Source: Croceimicrobium sp965658965
GTDB taxonomy: Bacteria; Bacteroidota; Bacteroidia; Flavobacteriales; Schleiferiaceae
Length of the DNA stretch: 7,263 nt
Assembly: GCA_965658965.1 (NCBI GenBank)
Contig: CBFHVV010000116.1
Coordinates: 1 to 7,263 of the forward strand
Direction of reading: 5' to 3'
Under the pieces are notes generated by a model, which saw only the letters and a program-made list of their open reading frames with translations, was not told the DNA's origin and ran no database searches. The position numbers and the translations under genes were made by a program. Shown here in pieces: positions 6,736-7,263 of the stretch (the stretch's first letter is position 1; each line of letters opens with the position of its first letter).

Positions 6736-7263
6736 ATGGCACAGATAGAATTGACCATGCCCAAAATGGGCGAAAGTGTAGCAGAAGCAACCATTATAAA
6801 ATGGCTAAAAGAAGAAGGAGAAACTATTGAGGCAGAAGAGTCTCTTTTAGAAATCGCTACCGATAAAGTAGATAGTGAAGTTCCTGCACCCGAAGACGGT
6901 GTTCTCGTTAAAAAGCTTTTCAATGAAGATGATGTGGTTCAAGTGGGTCAAGTAATTGCCATAATTGAAACAGAAGGTGGGGCAGTAGAAGCTTCCGCCG
7001 AAGAGCCTAGCACTGACAAAACCACAGAAGCCGAGTCTGCTGCGGTAAAGGAAGTGGAAAAAACCATCGCCGATGGCCAAGCAACTGCTGCGGTAGAAGT
7101 ACCGCGAGCTAGTGCCGAAGGACGGTTTTACTCACCTCTTGTTCGCAGTATCGCCAAAGAAGAAGGAATTGGAGCGGCAGAGCTTGATAGCATTGAGGGT
7201 AGCGGCTCCGAAGGTCGAGTTACAAAGGCCGATATCTTAGCCTATCTCGAAAATCGCTCAAGT
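6736..7263 (+). CDS. 2-oxo-acid dehydrogenase E2 (dihydrolipoamide acyltransferase), N-terminal part, probably branched-chain type
   Basis: E2 is the core of a 2-oxo-acid dehydrogenase complex. Its lipoyl arm carries the acyl group from E1 to the catalytic domain, making acyl-CoA, and E3 reoxidises the lipoamide. The visible 176 residues begin with one biotinyl-lipoyl domain (about 1-79) containing EIATDKVDSEVPAP (39-52), where K44 is the lipoylated lysine. An Ala/Glu-rich flexible linker runs from about 80 to 128, followed by the peripheral-subunit-binding domain (131-170), FYSPLVRSIAKEEGI through GSGSEGRVTKADILAYL. The catalytic domain with its HHxxxDG motif would lie past 7263, so the gene is cut by the window edge with no stop reached. 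The opening IELTMPKMGESVAEATI resembles Bacteroidota branched-chain keto-acid E2 more than pyruvate or 2-oxoglutarate E2, but that subtype is from memory of the families. The ATG at 6736 sits directly before the lipoyl domain. Confidence 0.95.
   Translation, partial: MAQIELTMPKMGESVAEATIIKWLKEEGETIEAEESLLEIATDKVDSEVPAPEDGVLVKKLFNEDDVVQVGQVIAIIETEGGAVEASAEEPSTDKTTEAESAAVKEVEKTIADGQATAAVEVPRASAEGRFYSPLVRSIAKEEGIGAAELDSIEGSGSEGRVTKADILAYLENRSS

Noticed and set aside
6726..6923. 65-residue open frame on the minus strand
   Set aside because: It is antisense to the lipoyl domain of the E2 gene, which is unmistakable, and is low-complexity Ser-rich sequence.
6847..7080. 77-residue open frame on the minus strand
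   Set aside because: It is antisense to the E2 lipoyl domain and linker, with no recognisable motif.
1..7263. Insertion sequence, phage, CRISPR array, tRNA, rRNA or defence system
   Set aside because: No transposase, integrase, spaced repeat array, cloverleaf, rRNA segment or defence-associated domain was seen on either strand; the genes are ordinary chromosomal types.

Overview
This window looks like chromosomal DNA from a member of the Bacteroidota. The base composition is AT-leaning by eye. Two intergenic regions carry perfect matches to the Bacteroidota -7 promoter box TAnnTTTG. Shine-Dalgarno sequences are absent or weak. RecR, the family 2 glycosyltransferase fusion and the 2-oxo-acid dehydrogenase E2 also read like Bacteroidota versions of their families. 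This assignment rests on motif recognition, and I do not go below phylum. I see no mobile element, RNA gene, CRISPR array or other sign of an accessory island.

Layout. Positions 47-2434 hold two minus-strand genes in one probable transcription unit: first a sodium:solute symporter (2434 to 959), then 42 bases later an NmrA-like NAD(P)-binding protein (916 to 47). A divergent intergenic region (2435-2696) separates them from a plus-strand group. Near its centre is a perfect 19-base dyad, and next to recR is a -7 box so close to the ATG that the recR message may be leaderless. The plus-strand group is recR (2697-3323), a polytopic GT-C-like membrane protein (3324-4697) and a 650-residue glycosyltransferase fusion (4694-6646). 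These three are packed with no gap or with a 4-base overlap and are almost certainly co-transcribed. After an 89-base gap with a second TAnnTTTG box, the N-terminal part of a lipoyl-bearing E2 acyltransferase begins at 6736 and runs off the end of the window.

How the genes relate. RecR is a recombination-repair mediator, while the two genes behind it point to membrane-associated glycan assembly, so the operon mixes DNA repair and envelope work. The glycosyltransferase fusion joins a complete family 2 catalytic domain to a membrane and Rossmann-like region. That is followed by what looks like a polyprenyl-phosphate sugar-1-phosphate transferase with its catalytic core removed. The E2 gene belongs to central or branched-chain keto-acid metabolism and appears to be a separate unit.

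The points most worth a second look are the core-deleted transferase remnant, the TTG start that directly abuts the recR stop in the same frame, and the central dyad in the divergent promoter region. I did not find evidence of a wholly new system.
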